Source of the DNA: Mnemiopsis leidyi
Lineage: Eukaryota > Ctenophora > Tentaculata > Lobata > Bolinopsidae
DNA: 47,423 nt
Direction of reading: 5' to 3'
Assembly: GCA_000226015.1 (NCBI GenBank)
Contig: JH154256.1
Location: 143,429 to 190,851, forward strand
Shown: positions 28,126-41,100 of the stretch, piece after piece
Layout of the letters: every line of letters begins with the position of its first letter
Position numbering within the stretch: position 1 is the stretch's first letter
Program-made: the position numbers and the translations under genes
The notes under the pieces: model-generated
Databases searched by the model: none
What the model was told of the DNA's origin: nothing
Seen by the model: the letters and a program-made list of their open reading frames with translations, nothing else

Positions 28126-29728
28126 CCTATTGAATTGGGCAATGGTATTGATCTTCGACAAAACTACGATTTCGAAGGTGAAACTATGGATCCCCGGCGA
28201 TTAGTATTAGTATTACCAAATGACTTAATTTTAACTCGCATAATCTAACGTAAAAGTTGTATTTCTGGGTTTGAGAAAAGGTAGATGTGAACAAGAATTA
28301 ACGATTTTCTTTTTAAGGAAGGCCTCCCGGTTAACTTCTTCCAGTTTCATTATGTTTAACAGATTTATGACGCGTCAAAAAATGGCGATACTGATCACTG
28401 TATCTATTAAGATATTATAAGAACACTGAAGATGCTTCTCTTATAGTAAAAGACGGATATATATTAGAGTCTTTAATTTAAAATGAATCAGCACTTGTAA
28501 AGATACAGAACTGATATTCTGGCAATGGCATGCATAGATATTCGATATCAATCGTTTTCCTGCAGCCAGGGATTCTGAGAAAGGTTTAAACGATGCAACG
28601 GTTTTTACAGAATAACGAGAGACTGAGAGCTTTAAATCTCCAGTGAAGACGCAGTATTTCTAGTTTTAATTTTATAGATATGAAAACTAATTCATTGACT
28701 TTATGAAGCAGAGGAGGCAACATGGTCACTTTATTATCGATATCGACTATAATTAAGTCTACATTTTCAACTAAAATATCATTTAAGACTTAGGAAAAGC
28801 TCAATTTGGGTGTAAAGTTATAATACTTGGCACTAGAACTTACTCCTCCTAATCCGGCCCCTTTTAGTGCGGGTAAGCTTGATAAGTCATAATGATACAC
28901 ATCATATTGTACCTACATTTTCCGACGGCCAGCAACTACTGGCATTTAATCAACCCCTAGGCTAGATCCATAACTTGCTAATTACGATCCTTCAACTTAT
29001 ACTGTTTAACTTTAACTTAGAGTGGTTCGATTTACAACCAAACTATAAAAAGTTAATTTCTTAATCATTTATAATTTTTTTATTACAAAAGCCACTCAGC
29101 CACCAGTTGCCACCTTAATATCTGTTCACAAATGGATGAGCCGCCTGACAGTTAAATATAACTATAGTTTGAGTTATAAATGTAACCAGAAGATTTTAAA
29201 GGAGGCGCAAGTTCTCGCGTGCACGGTCGTAGCAATCAGCATGCAAGTTTGAAAACATTGGTTTTATTAAAATCCTTTCACCGTTATCGAGTGCTTGATT
29301 CTGCAATTGTTAAGTTTCCGAGAGTTTATAACGAAGCATGATTGCATATCAACCGTTCTCTTCTAGAATTAACATCTTTGCTATATAATAAGAACTGATT
29401 GCAAGCTGATATAATGATATATCGATATAAACAGTGTCACTTCAGTTACTTTTGCTACCTTTTTTGTATCATTATCGGAAAGCATTTGTTTCAAATGAAT
29501 GCGACGGGTCTTATTTTAGCTAACATTTTATCAAGCTTGGCACTGGATTACTTGTTTGAATAATCGGTCCATCTACTTATACAAGGCAGTAATGCCTCCT
29601 GATATTTTTAAACGAGCAGGAAATGCTTTGAAAAATTACAGTACAATTTTACAAATCAATTTTGAAGTTGAAATTTTAGTCGTAAGTGATAAAGAATCCA
29701 AGTAACTAAGAATATAATCTTGATATAG
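28126..29728. other. Gene-free stretch, nothing recognised
   Basis: About 1.6 kb of AT-rich DNA without a coding frame, RNA gene or clear repeat. It may hold the promoter and 5' UTR for the putative exon at 29729, but no motif supports a precise site. Confidence 0.5.
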
Positions 29729-29838
29729 GGTCCAGGGGTAAGAATCCAGACGTAGCTGGACTGCATATCATCATGCCTCCCCAACAAGAACGAGACAACT
29801 TCCTGCCGCTGTACCAGTCTGGTGTCAGAATCAATGAT
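29729..29838 (+). CDS. Putative coding exon, possible alternative first exon of SLC34
   Basis: Bounded by an AG acceptor at 29728 and a strong donor GAT|GTAAGT at 29839. One frame is open throughout; an ATG at 29773 gives 22 codons ending in phase 0 (MPPQQERDNFLPLYQSG then VRIND). The other two frames have stops. Base composition is coding-like amid AT-rich flanks. Phase 0 matches the first SLC34 exon (38136-38183) and the next exon at 44514, so it could splice to 44514 as an alternative N-terminus. It could instead belong to an otherwise unseen gene, or be non-coding. The donor is the first copy of a minisatellite. Confidence 0.4.
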
Positions 29839-30295
29839 GTAAGTATAGTACTCTAACAGTCCTACCAGAATCAATGATGTAAGTATATACATTTCGTTAG
29901 TTGTCCTTCCAGAATCAATGATGTTAGTATATACATTTCGTCAGTAGTCCTACCAGAATCAATGATGTAAGTATATACATTTCGTCAGTAGTCCTACCAG
30001 AATCAATGATGTAAGTATATATATTTCGTTAGTTGTCCTACCAGAATAAATGATGTAAGTATGCATATTTCGTTGGTAGTCTTTCCAGAATCAATGATGT
30101 AAGTATATACATTTCGTTAGTTGTTCTACCAGAATCAATGATCTAAGAATATACATATTTCGTTAGTTGTCCTACCAGAATCAATGATGTAAGTATATAC
30201 ATTTCGTTAGTTGTTCTACCAGAATCAATGATCTAAAAATATACATGTTTCGTTAGTTGTCCTACCAGAATCAATGATGTAAGTATTTGTATTTA
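29827..30295 (+). repeat. 44-bp minisatellite made of 5' splice-site copies (left part)
   Basis: The unit AGAATCAATGATGTAAGTAT plus ATACATTTCGTTAGTTGTCCTACC repeats at a 44-base spacing (29867, 29911, 29955, 29999 and so on), with occasional 45-46. The first copy includes the last codons of the putative exon and its donor. About eleven copies lie here, most with an intact GTAAGT. Confidence 0.88.
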
Positions 30296-30553
30296 TGTAT
30301 TTGTTACACCTGTACCCAGGCTTTTACAGTTATACTGAAGGGGCTTCTGGAAGATTCTAGATCTTTTAATGGAGACCCTCCTCATTTAACCCTCAATCAC
30401 GGTTTCCCGGTCATTCGGCTGAGTCAACCGAAGAAGATTGCATAGGCAAATGCCCTTAGCGCACTCCTCTAGGATTGGCGGAACTGGGAATCGAACCCCC
30501 GATCTTCTGCGTAGAAAGTCGGGATAGATACCATTACACCACCAAGTATATAC
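30296..30553 (-). mobile_element. tRNA-derived SINE inserted in the 44-bp minisatellite
   Basis: Read on the minus strand, it begins with a tRNA-like head containing an A box (TGGTGTAATGG) and a perfect B box (GGTTCGATTCC) at tRNA spacing. A non-tRNA body of about 150 bases follows, then an A-rich tail (AAATACATAAATACAAATAC). Target copies AAGTAT occur at both ends within minisatellite units. The anticodon arm does not pair well, so this is not a working tRNA gene. Confidence 0.75.
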
Positions 30554-30922
30554 ACCACCAAGTATATACATTTCGTTAGTTGTTCTACCAGAATCAATGA
30601 TCTAAGAATATACATATTTCGTTAGTTGTCCTACCAGAATCAATGATGTAAGTATATACATTTCGTTAGTTGTCCCACCAAAATCAATGATGTAAGTATA
30701 TATATTTCGTTAGTTGTCCTTCCAGAATCAATGATGTAAGTATGTATATTTCGTTAGTTGTTCCACCAAAATCAATGATTTAAGTATGTATATTCCATTA
30801 GTTGTCCTTCCAGAATCAATGATCTAAGAATATACATATTTCGTTGGTTGTCCTTCCAAAATCAATGATGTAAGTATATATATTTTGTTGGTAGTCCTAC
30901 CTGAATCAATGGACAATGACGT
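30554..30922 (+). repeat. 44-bp minisatellite of 5' splice-site copies (right part)
   Basis: The array continues after the SINE for about eight more copies, more diverged than the left part (GATCTAAGAA, GATTTAAGTA and GACGTAAGTA variants). Across both parts about thirteen of nineteen copies keep GTAAGT. Confidence 0.85.
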
Positions 30923-32160
30923 AAGTATATTCCCATATAAAACTAGTCCAATAAGATATAAATATAAATATATTGAAAAGCTCAAGAATTAAAGGCGAGA
31001 AGTACTGATTGATTATTAGTAGCTTCTTCTGATCACTTCTTGTTCTTTTGCATTTGTCATTGTGCGCACCATTTAGGCAATGTGTGGGGTGTTTAGATTT
31101 AATTGGTGGCAGCATCAAAGAAGCCTGACCCAGTCTGCAGACCTTTCAGCTTAATTAAAAAATCACTGATCGCGACGGTATGATTGATGATGATACCATT
31201 ACCTACAAAATTCTAATCCCTCAATTTTTTCTTTTTCATCTGAAATATGTACCAATACTGCAGAACATGAATTAAAAAAAAGATCTGTTATATCGTCATA
31301 TACAATTAGATACATTATCAATAGGCATCGTGACCTTCGATAAGCAAACCCTAAGGCTAATTAAAGTAAACCCTTGCTTAATACTTATAGAACCTAGTTG
31401 ATTCTTTTACTAGGTCAGTGTTTTTATACCGAATAATTTTTTTCGCGCTATAGTCGCATAGATTGATTATTATTGGCCGACCACATTACTTTAAGAGGAA
31501 AGTTACTTTCAAAGTATGACCATATTACCTGTACATTTATAATGACTCAAGTTTTGTAATTTGAGCTAGGATGAAGAACTGAAGAAGACTGAACTCAAAC
31601 TTCAAAGTTTCAGTGAGACTGAGCGCGAGAGACCAGAAAATCTTACTACTTAACTATTAACCACCTGTATGATCCTATATAAGCTTGGTACTTCAATATG
31701 ATGTAGACCTCATATGGAGGCTAATGGTTATGTTGTAATATGGTTATGTTGTCATGGTGACCTATATCGCGTTGTTGAATATACTTTATACAGTATTATA
31801 GTTGAAATCTGCGACCCTTCACCGAAGACGATTAATTAACATTTTGTGAATTATCATCCTCCTAATGCTTCACCATTTTCTAAAAAGTCAGATAAATCAG
31901 TTAAATGAACTCTGTTTTCTGTTCTCTCTTAACTCTTATTTGGTTATAGTCACGGTTATCCAACCAATAGCAGAATATGGGTTTCTGTAGACAAAAAAGA
32001 AGTGATAAGAACTTGGTTCAGAGGCATTAGAAATAGTCGCGCTTATAGTTATATCGTCTAACGGTAATTTGATTCCGAAATCTAAACTGTCTCTCTACTT
32101 CACCACCACTCAACTCATTGATTCTTCTTCCATCTACCAGATAACTCGTTTACTGATACA
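30923..32160. other. Gene-free stretch
   Basis: No coding gene, RNA gene or distinct repeat was recognised. It would be intronic if the 29729 exon belongs to SLC34. Confidence 0.5.
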
Positions 32161-32164
32161 AGCA

Positions 32165-32550
32165 GGGATCATCACTCCCCCTTATTCTTTCTCCATTTTC
32201 TCTTCTCTTCTTTTTCTTTTCCCCCTCTTTTCTCCTTCGTGCTCTCCCACCAGGACCGCGTCTTCTCCATACTCTCTTCACCCGCTCCATCACCCTCCAT
32301 ACTCTCTTCACCCGCTCCATCACATTCCATACTCTCTTCACCCGCTCCATCACCCTCCATACTCTCTTCACCCGCTCCATCACCCTCCATACTCTCTTCA
32401 CCCGCTCCATCCCCCTCCATACTCTCTTCAGTCTTCACCCGCTCCATCACCCTCCATACTCTCTTCACCCGCTGCATCACCCTCCATATTCTCTTCACCC
32501 GCTCCATCACCCTCCAGCCCTATATACTCCCCAACTCCTTTATTTCTTTT
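32165..32550. repeat. Pyrimidine-rich tract with 30-bp minisatellite
   Basis: A C/T-rich run (32178-32250) leads into about nine copies of a 30-base unit (ACTCTCTTCACCCGCTCCAT plus CACCCTCCAT; period 30 at 32271, 32301, 32331, 32361 and 32391), with one copy expanded near 32421-32440. Being a multiple of three it makes a false open frame in several frames. The strand asymmetry could favour triplex DNA. Confidence 0.88.
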
Positions 32551-35500
32551 CTCTCTGATTCAGATAGAAATATCGGCAACAAAGAATTTTCCGGTTGGTA
32601 AATACTGAAGGCCGGCAGAGTTAGATAGACTATAGCACCGGCGAATCTGAATTGACAAGCAACGTTTATCCGACTGCTCCGTCAAACCTCATTCAGAAAA
32701 CGAGGGCAGAGCAGAGAGCATATTGTTGGACTTATTCTTTTCTTTATCAGTTTATCAATAAAATTAAAGCAACTGTTGAGTGCTGTGATGATGGAAAAGC
32801 AAATATGCTAAGTCAATAGACCGAGGACTTACTGAGTAAATCTTTGTTACAAATACAAATTCAAAAGGTAGCCGTAGTGTCAAAATGATGAAAATATCGA
32901 CGGCTTTTTATAAATTCCTGGTTAGAAATTGCAATTTCCTTTTCATTTCTTGTTTACTTTCTCAGCTTTTCACTACTGACAAATTCAGAGTTTCTGAGTA
33001 TCACCTTCTTTCCTTCGCCCCAAGTCCCTCTGTCCCTATAAAAATTCCATGATTTCATGACCTTATTCTATGACAAGATAATTAATGTGTAACAATGCGT
33101 ATTCAACCGGCTTCTAAAAGATTCAAATCGCATTTCCTGGATTCTAGGTAACCTCGTTAATCGTTTTTAAAAATACGTCTGTCAAAAGAAGCTTAACCAA
33201 ACACAATTAATACAGCGGTGTCTACTTTTTTATGCACTCTTATAGAGTCTAGCCACACTCATGAAGACTTCTACATAAGAAAACAGTACTAATTGCGACT
33301 TTTGGATCGATCATCAGGCAATGTAAGAAAGACTAAGAGTCTCATTACCAAACTACCTAAGAGTCGTTTTTATTAAATTGCTGTCACCCTATAGAAACAA
33401 AAATTCCAGAGTTGGATAAAGAAGAAATTAAGAAGAACACATAAATACAAAATCGTTAGTACCCAATTAATAAAAATAAACTTGGCAGACTTGTTTATGT
33501 AAGCACTTAAACATGACTGTTTTCTAGCGGTTCTATTCTTTGTAGCAGTTAATCTGCACGTACTAGACTGTGAAATATGACGGAAGAATAGTATGTGACA
33601 TGTGACGTTAAGTTTACTATAAGCTAGTATAACTATAGTTTATTAGCATGAGTATATATAGGACGCCGTACTTATTTAACAGGGCGACCGATGTGCAAGG
33701 CGCCAAGACAGTCCCAGACCTGTCAAGATGCGAATATTATCGAATATTGATATTAATTAGGATCAAAGGTTTGAATTTTAACACAGTAACACATTTATAA
33801 AACAACCCCTTCATTCCTCATGATTTGATCACGTAAGATGTAATCATGTGTAATAATTACCAGTACTCTGGAACTCGGAGTCGGAGCCCATCAGAACCTT
33901 GCATAATTGTCCAAACCGCGGTACTGCTTACTTTGCTCCCTTGTAGCTGAACTTAAACTTGTCGCTCTTGTACTTAATTTTGGGTTCCACTGCATATTAC
34001 TGCATTTGCATGGCTTCATGCAGCATCGCAGCAACCTCGACTTTGAGAACCCGTTTTTGCGAACGGAATGCATGAATATAAGTTAAAAGAATTCTCCGAG
34101 CCTAATATCGATGACATGTCTCTTATATGTTTAAGAAACCTCGGAAGAACGCCTTCCCTTCATCACTAAAACGAAAGCGAAAGGGCAGTATCAGGGCGAC
34201 TTTCACCGTGCAGCGTTGCTTCACGTGTCATTCAGCTGGTGCAGGTCTACATTTCTTCTTCAAGGTGCCCTGGCCTCGCACTGTTTACAAAGAGCCCTGA
34301 TTAGTTCTAGAAATTTCTTTAATTGTATCATTTATCTTACATTACTGGTAGTATACCAGGTAGGTGAGATGTTTAACTAACATATCAGAGGACGGCTGTA
34401 CCGGGCTGCGAAATGTAAAACCTAATTTAGCCTGGTCCCCTACCCTTAGGATTCCTGGTTACTCATCACATTGAATATTCTAATATTCCGGCTCTTCTCA
34501 TTCTTTGGGTATTGTGTAAGCCCTATAGATATTCTTATGAATTCAACGAATTATCCTTCGTTTATTTTGTATTGCGCGATAACACTAAATAGCATCTGTC
34601 ATCAATCTTATTTATGCAGAGCTTTTGTTAATGAGACCTTTTTTAATCTGATACATTAAATTAACTAACTTGCAACTTTAAAAGATTTAAACTTCATTTT
34701 GTTGAACGGTTGTTAAAGAATACGTTTTAACCATAGTATATGTTTCTGGAAGCTATAAAGGTTGTTATAACAAAACAGCAATGGAATTCCTCTCGTAAAC
34801 CTTAAACCGCTGTTGTTCATTATTAATGCAAACCGCTCAGAAATTTTTTTTATTTAGCTCAAACTTTTTTTTATTCAGCTCAACCAATGCAAACTTCTTA
34901 ACTTATTCTCTTCTGCACTTCAAAATATAATGGAAAGGTTTTTTCGGGAGGGGTCACAAATTTTTTGTATCATGTGACAGCGATTGACAAATGATAAGAT
35001 AGATGCAACCATTCAAAATCTAGCAATGCTATCACGTGTCCCCTTCCCAAAAATCAAATATACCTTTTTCTGTAGGGATAAAACCGAACATTGTGAACGA
35101 CGAATCACGATGAACACATTCGCTTCCTACAAACATACCGGGAAAAATATCTAATCATATTCGCCAAACTATCAAAAAAATAAAGATGATGTAATCATGT
35201 CAAAGAATTTATTTGCAAATGCATGTATTATGTAAGAAGATTATTTTTTATAAACATTCAGACTTTTAGTAGGAAGTGACATGTTTTTGTTTTGAGGGCT
35301 TCTTTTAGTGAAAATTCCGATGCATCTTATTATAACTTTATAGTGATCGATCAGGAGAATCCATGCGTGGTTAAAAAAAGGTGATCGCTCTCATCAGAGA
35401 TCAGATTCTCCCTAAGTCTTTTCTTATGAACGAGCAAGCAGTCATGTTAATGTGCTCCAATGGTGCACGATTGTGATGAAATTCTCGGTCATTCACAATG

Positions 35501-37466
35501 AAAGTTCTTTACAATTTTGTTCACTATTGTTTACAAATGCTCAGAATTTTTTTTTCAAAATTGCCCTCGTGTGTGAAATATGACATCAATGCTTCCATCG
35601 AAATCCATATATCATAAACCTAATATGGCGGAGTGAATCCCTGGATTGGCGGTTAATTGAACAGAATGAGCATCAATTCAGTCATAGAATGCTTGAAACA
35701 ATCTTTCATAAAGTTTAAAGTTGTAGAATGTTGAGTTGATAACACTAAGTCTAAATAAAGTTTTTAATAAGCAAATAGGTTTTGTGCACTCGCTAATCTT
35801 TCTGTGAATAGATAGAACTTTTGAGATGTCTTAGATGTTAGGTGAACTGTAACTGAAGGTCATTTCTTTATATCCATGCCGCGTGACGGACAACTTCTCA
35901 CTAAGCTCTAATGTCAAGCTTACCCAATCAAATGACCTAGTTAATTTTTAACGACAACTTCACCCAAGCTAAAGAGCACTCCCTATTGGTGATTGATCAA
36001 AATCGTCTGCGCTTCGATTTTTTGCGTGCCCTCGCAGTCTCACTTATTACAGAGATTTGGGAACGCAGTAAATGTGACACAGACATCAATTTTCGGATAT
36101 GAATTTGAACACAAAGATGACAGCACTAGGCTGGGCAGCTGTAGCATGTTTTCATTTCACTTTCAGTACACAGGTTGTGTGATTCTGATACATACTGACT
36201 GTTGCAGAACTGTGTCAGATGGTGTGTATAACAGTACGGACAAAGACAGCATACCCCACGAAAAAACTCGTTCACCAAATATGGTATAATCATTTTCCGT
36301 ACTTCCGGTGTGTCCAATCGCGGTGCCCCACAGCCACGCCGCACACAGTCACTGCATGTAGCGTGAACACTGACCGGTAGTGTGTACTTGAAGTCTGTGC
36401 TGGGAGTGGTTACTTGACCTGCTGTTGACTTGTACTGTTCTGACAAAGTTTTCTTGTCGTTCTGCTGATCTGTTGTTTTCTGTTTAACCGATGTGGCAGG
36501 AGTAGCTGTGGAGGCTATCAGCATTCAGGCAGAGAAAATCGTCAGAAATCGGCCCAAGAAACGTAAAACTTCGCTATAGTGCAGAATCAGATAGTACATA
36601 TCTTTGCAATCTGTTGTATGTCAGCCCGGCCGTTCATCATTATCTCCAAGATGGGCTGGCTACTGAAATGAACAGCATCTCAAAGAGGTGGTCCTGCGGC
36701 AAACTCGGAAGAAAGAAGATTGTGCCAAATACTTCGGTACTGCATGAATGTAGAATGTAGATGAATTACACATAGCTGAAGGGTAGGAGGTCGGAAGTCC
36801 GTTGGGCGGTCTTATCTTGCACACATGCACTCCAGGTCCATGTGAGTGGTAAGAAGTAGTCGGTTTCAGCATCTAACGTTCGAGTAAACTTCCAGGAGGG
36901 AAGCACTAGAAACCCCCCTCCGCCGTGTGGTCTTATATCGTGATTCAGAATCTTATTTCATATTGTCGTAACGATGGGGTATATTCCATGTGGCTGTGTT
37001 GTTTCTCGTTACACTTACACTTGTAATGAATATAGCCATTGATCTCCTTTACGACAGGAATTAACATTGTCTTGCTGGGTATCCGCTCCTCGAACACCGC
37101 TTTTGTTTAGTCCAAGTGTAGTTTATTAAATCTGTAATATGAGTTTGAATTGTCCTGCTTAATGTTAGGAATGTCCGGATACAAAATGTGTTGTTAAACC
37201 AAACGGCGAGATTGCAATTTGATAAACTGTCTGCGCTATTCCTTAAACATTTCCCTATTTTTTGTTGAAAACCATATTTCAAATATGGTGTTCTTACTCC
37301 TAGTACTCCCAGTAGTTTTCTATGTAGTTTGACGTTCAGTACTCACTCAGAGTCTTCACTTTTTAGAATTAGATAATAAATCGCTTTTCGTAGCACAAAT
37401 ACTTTAAATTCCTGCATGTTGTTCAATGGACAATATACGTGATGACAATAAGGACAAAGCAAAACT
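32551..37466. other. Long gene-free stretch
   Basis: Nearly 5 kb without a supported gene. Open frames are short and lack splice sites or family motifs. A TATA-like GAGTATATATAGG sits near 33650 but nothing downstream identifies a gene. The minus-strand frame at 36126-36524 has scattered cysteines but no domain that I recognise. Confidence 0.45.
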
Positions 37467-37734
37467 AAAGTCCCCTGCAATTATACTTATTGTACTGTTT
37501 GCTAATATTCACGATCCCAACATGAGCATCTGTTTCTAAATTTCTCTAAAATGGCAAAAAATACAGCAAAAAATACAGTCTATCTCTCCATACATGCCGG
37601 GTGTAGTTGTACACTCCAATATAGGTCATAGTATGATTAATTTGTCCTCCATTTCGTTACCTTTACGAGAAGAAGATTCAGCAATTAACTTAATTGCTGA
37701 ATCTTCTTCTATCAGTATAATTGCAGGGGACTTT
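37467..37734. mobile_element. Palindromic MITE candidate
   Basis: Perfect 21-base terminal inverted repeats at 37467-37487 and 37714-37734 (AAAGTCCCCTGCAATTATAC and its complement) bound a 268-base element. Next to the right end is an internal perfect palindrome with 19-base arms (37668-37686 and 37692-37710, core GATTCAGCAATT) around a five-base loop. There is no coding capacity. No clear target-site duplication was found, so the superfamily is not assigned. Confidence 0.7.
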
Positions 37735-38135
37735 TGTTATTAAGCAATAATCCTTGCAGTTGCAATATCTAATAGAATGAAAATAATCTTTGATTTCATC
37801 GCATTTCTTGACGCTTTTAAATAGAATATAGATGCTTCCTGGATAAAGATTCAGAGAAATATTAGTTTGTTTTGATATTTGCTTTTTTATAATCGCTAAA
37901 AGTCTGGAATTGTTTCCGTTATAATTAGATTTTTACATCAATACAATGTCTAATTTTTCAAGATTAACATAGTGTTATATCATCAATATTTCAAATTTTC
38001 AATTATTGTCGAATTATTTAAGTTCTTCCTCGCTAGCAGCAAATAAGGTAGAGCGTAAAAGCTCGCGAGGGATTCCAGAAGATCAACTCAAAAGGCGGAG
38101 AAGATTCTAACTGGTAGAAAGTGCCTGGAAACACC

Positions 38136-41100
38136 ATGAGTCAGCCGGTACCACTGCGGAATGAGTCTGACGATGAGGCACCGGTAATGGCATGCTGTGT
38201 AGGGCAAACATATTGTCTTATTTTATTTAATATCTGTGTTATAAATGACAATTTTTTACTTTATCCCTCGAAGGAGTAAAAACATGAAACTTAATAAGAT
38301 AATTCGAACCCCAACAAAAATAGTTCAATCCATACGTGAACATCAGTTCTTACAAACAGACTACCAGCACTACCTGGTTATTCTTAAGAAATTGCTACCG
38401 GCAGAACCATACCATTCCACTTTTTGCGAGTTTCAATGAGAATGTATATTGAATAACTATAGCTGTACAACATTTTACTAGAGTAGTTATTGGTCTACCG
38501 ATAAGACTGCGTGCCGAAGATGAGATTTTATCAAAAGACCAATACCGCTCTTATTTTTTTGACTGAGCACATTTTTGCATGATCGTACCGCATAAGTAAG
38601 TTGAAGATTTCATGCATTTTCATGCATTTACAACCACGTGATTTGAACTAAACTTTACTTAATTAACGTTCCATGTTGTTCACAGCACATCAAACTTAAT
38701 TCCTTAATAATGTTGATGTTCACGGTTCACCCCCTAGGATGCCTCTAATTTCATTAACGACGCGTGGTTTGATGACGTTTCACAGCTGAACAATAACAAA
38801 ACGTTAAATAGTAATTAGACATGATATCTAAGATATATTTGCTGCTCAATAAGGGAACGGTGAATAGCAATTGTTCAGTTCTGGCGGTCAGGTACGGCTA
38901 ATACATTAGATAATGATACATCTAGATCTGTTTAGGTTACGAATTGGGAAGTTGTATCTTGTTGTGCAATTCTTGTTTTTCGAAACTGTTCTGTCATGGT
39001 TTGCTTCTTTTATTAGATTTATAATCATCACAAGTAATTATTGCATATCTTCGTTAGGTTAAACATTAACAATGAAGAAGGTGTTCGTTGATCTAGGTCG
39101 CCTGTACTTGCCATTATAACTGTTGAGTCATCCAGCTATCCATAACAGAGTTTGCGAGACAAGTCTCACAAGCGACTCACAAGCTGTGCTTCGTGTACCG
39201 TTCATAACAATTAGCCTCTCTAAAAAAATTTTCAGAGCATTCACCCAAAGCTGTGCATCATCTGGATCCCGCGCCTTTTCATATTTCAAAGTTTGGCACC
39301 AAAACGTTCATTCTAAAATTCACTTTGGCCGCCGGCCGGTAACTTTGAAATTGACATTTGGAATAGCTGTGTAAAGGAATGTGGATCTTGGGGGTCTTCT
39401 TAGTGGGGTCCCCCAACAGAGTTCTTCGACAAACATGTCAGCGCATTCTCAGAGAAAGTGATTCTCATGCAATACCCGTCGTCCAGACCTTCTAAATAAT
39501 ACTTTTGTTTTCGTATCGCACGTTACGCAGTTCTACATGACCATTGCTCCTCCAAAACGCACGTTTGTATAATTTTGATATAGTCACTATTCAATGAATA
39601 AGAGTTGTGACCGAAGATGACGGTCTCTGATTTCCCAATCTGCCTAATTCCCACTAATTCCCCTAATTCCTTTTGTCTGTCTAGATAATTTCGCCAGCAA
39701 TCAGTTTTGACGATTTTTCAGTTCGGCGTAAAGTTCTAATGACAATGTGGCCAATGACGACATTTCAGCATGCTTGCATGTTGCAAAAGCAGGACTTCTG
39801 AAAAGGATATGCTCCGTGTTCAGCGAGATCAGATATCGGCTTTGGCTGCCAACATCATTTCCACGGTCTCAGCCCCGAATTAGGGATCATTTTTCCGTGT
39901 CCTACTTCCACACTGGACTATCGACCGTAACAGCTTTTTCACAGCCAGTTCTGGTAGGGGAGTATCGGCTTAAAACTTGTTCTGCATCCTCAAAGTTCTC
40001 CATGTTTTGTTCTTTTTCACCGCAGTACCCTTTGTTGAGATCAAGGTGCATGGGCTGGCTCAGAATCTTCCTACGATTTTTTATGTATTATTAATAAAAG
40101 TCCTCCAAATTGTCAATGGCATCCGTCCAAGGTATATGCGCTAGCTCGGGAAACATATCTTCAGTCTTAGATCTATATTCACAGTCATCCCATCAATAGC
40201 TTGCCTAATGACTGGACCTATAAATCGGAGTTACCGATTTGATTAATTTAAGGAAGTCGTTTACTGCATGCCAATAGTCGGGTTCAGTCATGGAAGGTTC
40301 CACCAACTCGTGTCACGTGATTTCTGCTTCCCCCGTGACTTTGTCACGTGGTAATAGGTATCGGCCTCGTGACCGACCAGTTTTTGCAGCGAAAAATAAT
40401 AAGTCTAATTAAACTACAGCACAGTTTTTTTTATTTGGTGGGTCGTCTTTGACAGGGTTTAGACAAGCAAAACATAAGGTGTGTATCACACAAGGCCCGG
40501 AAACTCAGACATGTTGAACATGCAGAAAAGTTAATTGTTCCGCTATAACAGTTTTTGAAGTTGACAGATCTTTTATGCTATAATGGTTTTTGAAGTTGAC
40601 TAATCGTTTATGCTTGAAAAATTAATGGTTTCTTAAGGTTTTTGCTCAACAAATCCATAGTAAGTCTGTTAAATCTACATTTTATGTCTTCGGTTTGGAC
40701 AGGTCCTGGTTCAGCTAAGTTATGGTTTATTTTTATTGATCCACTATTGTAGCGTCTCTTGTTAATTGCAGAACGTTACATATTTTAGTTTTTGCTGCAA
40801 TTTACAAAAATATCCAAGATTCACTTAAAATAGGCTTCGATTAATCGTCGTGTTGAATTTCTAAAGTTTTAATACTAAAATCTCTTTATATCTGGGGATT
40901 GTGTCATTGAGACGGTGGCACAAACTGATATCTTGTTTCACCTAGTGGCCCCATTTAGATAGGGGGATAAATCATTTTGACAGGATGGTTGGCTCCTCTG
41001 ACTTTAAATGCTAGTTCCGGTAATATTAGGGTAAAATTTGGATTCACGTGGTACACATAGTGACATGTTATGTTGGTCAACCCACAAAAATGTATATTTC

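Noticed and set aside
30484-30553. tRNA gene on the minus strand
   Set aside because: A and B boxes are present but the anticodon arm and acceptor do not pair properly, and a SINE-like body and A-rich tail follow.
32069-32608. 179-residue open frame rich in Ser, Pro and His
   Set aside because: It is produced by the 30-bp minisatellite, whose period is a multiple of three; the other frames and the opposite strand are open too.
36126-36524. Minus-strand 132-residue frame with several cysteines
   Set aside because: There is no recognisable domain, splice context or composition shift; the cysteines do not match the RanBP2 finger spacing.
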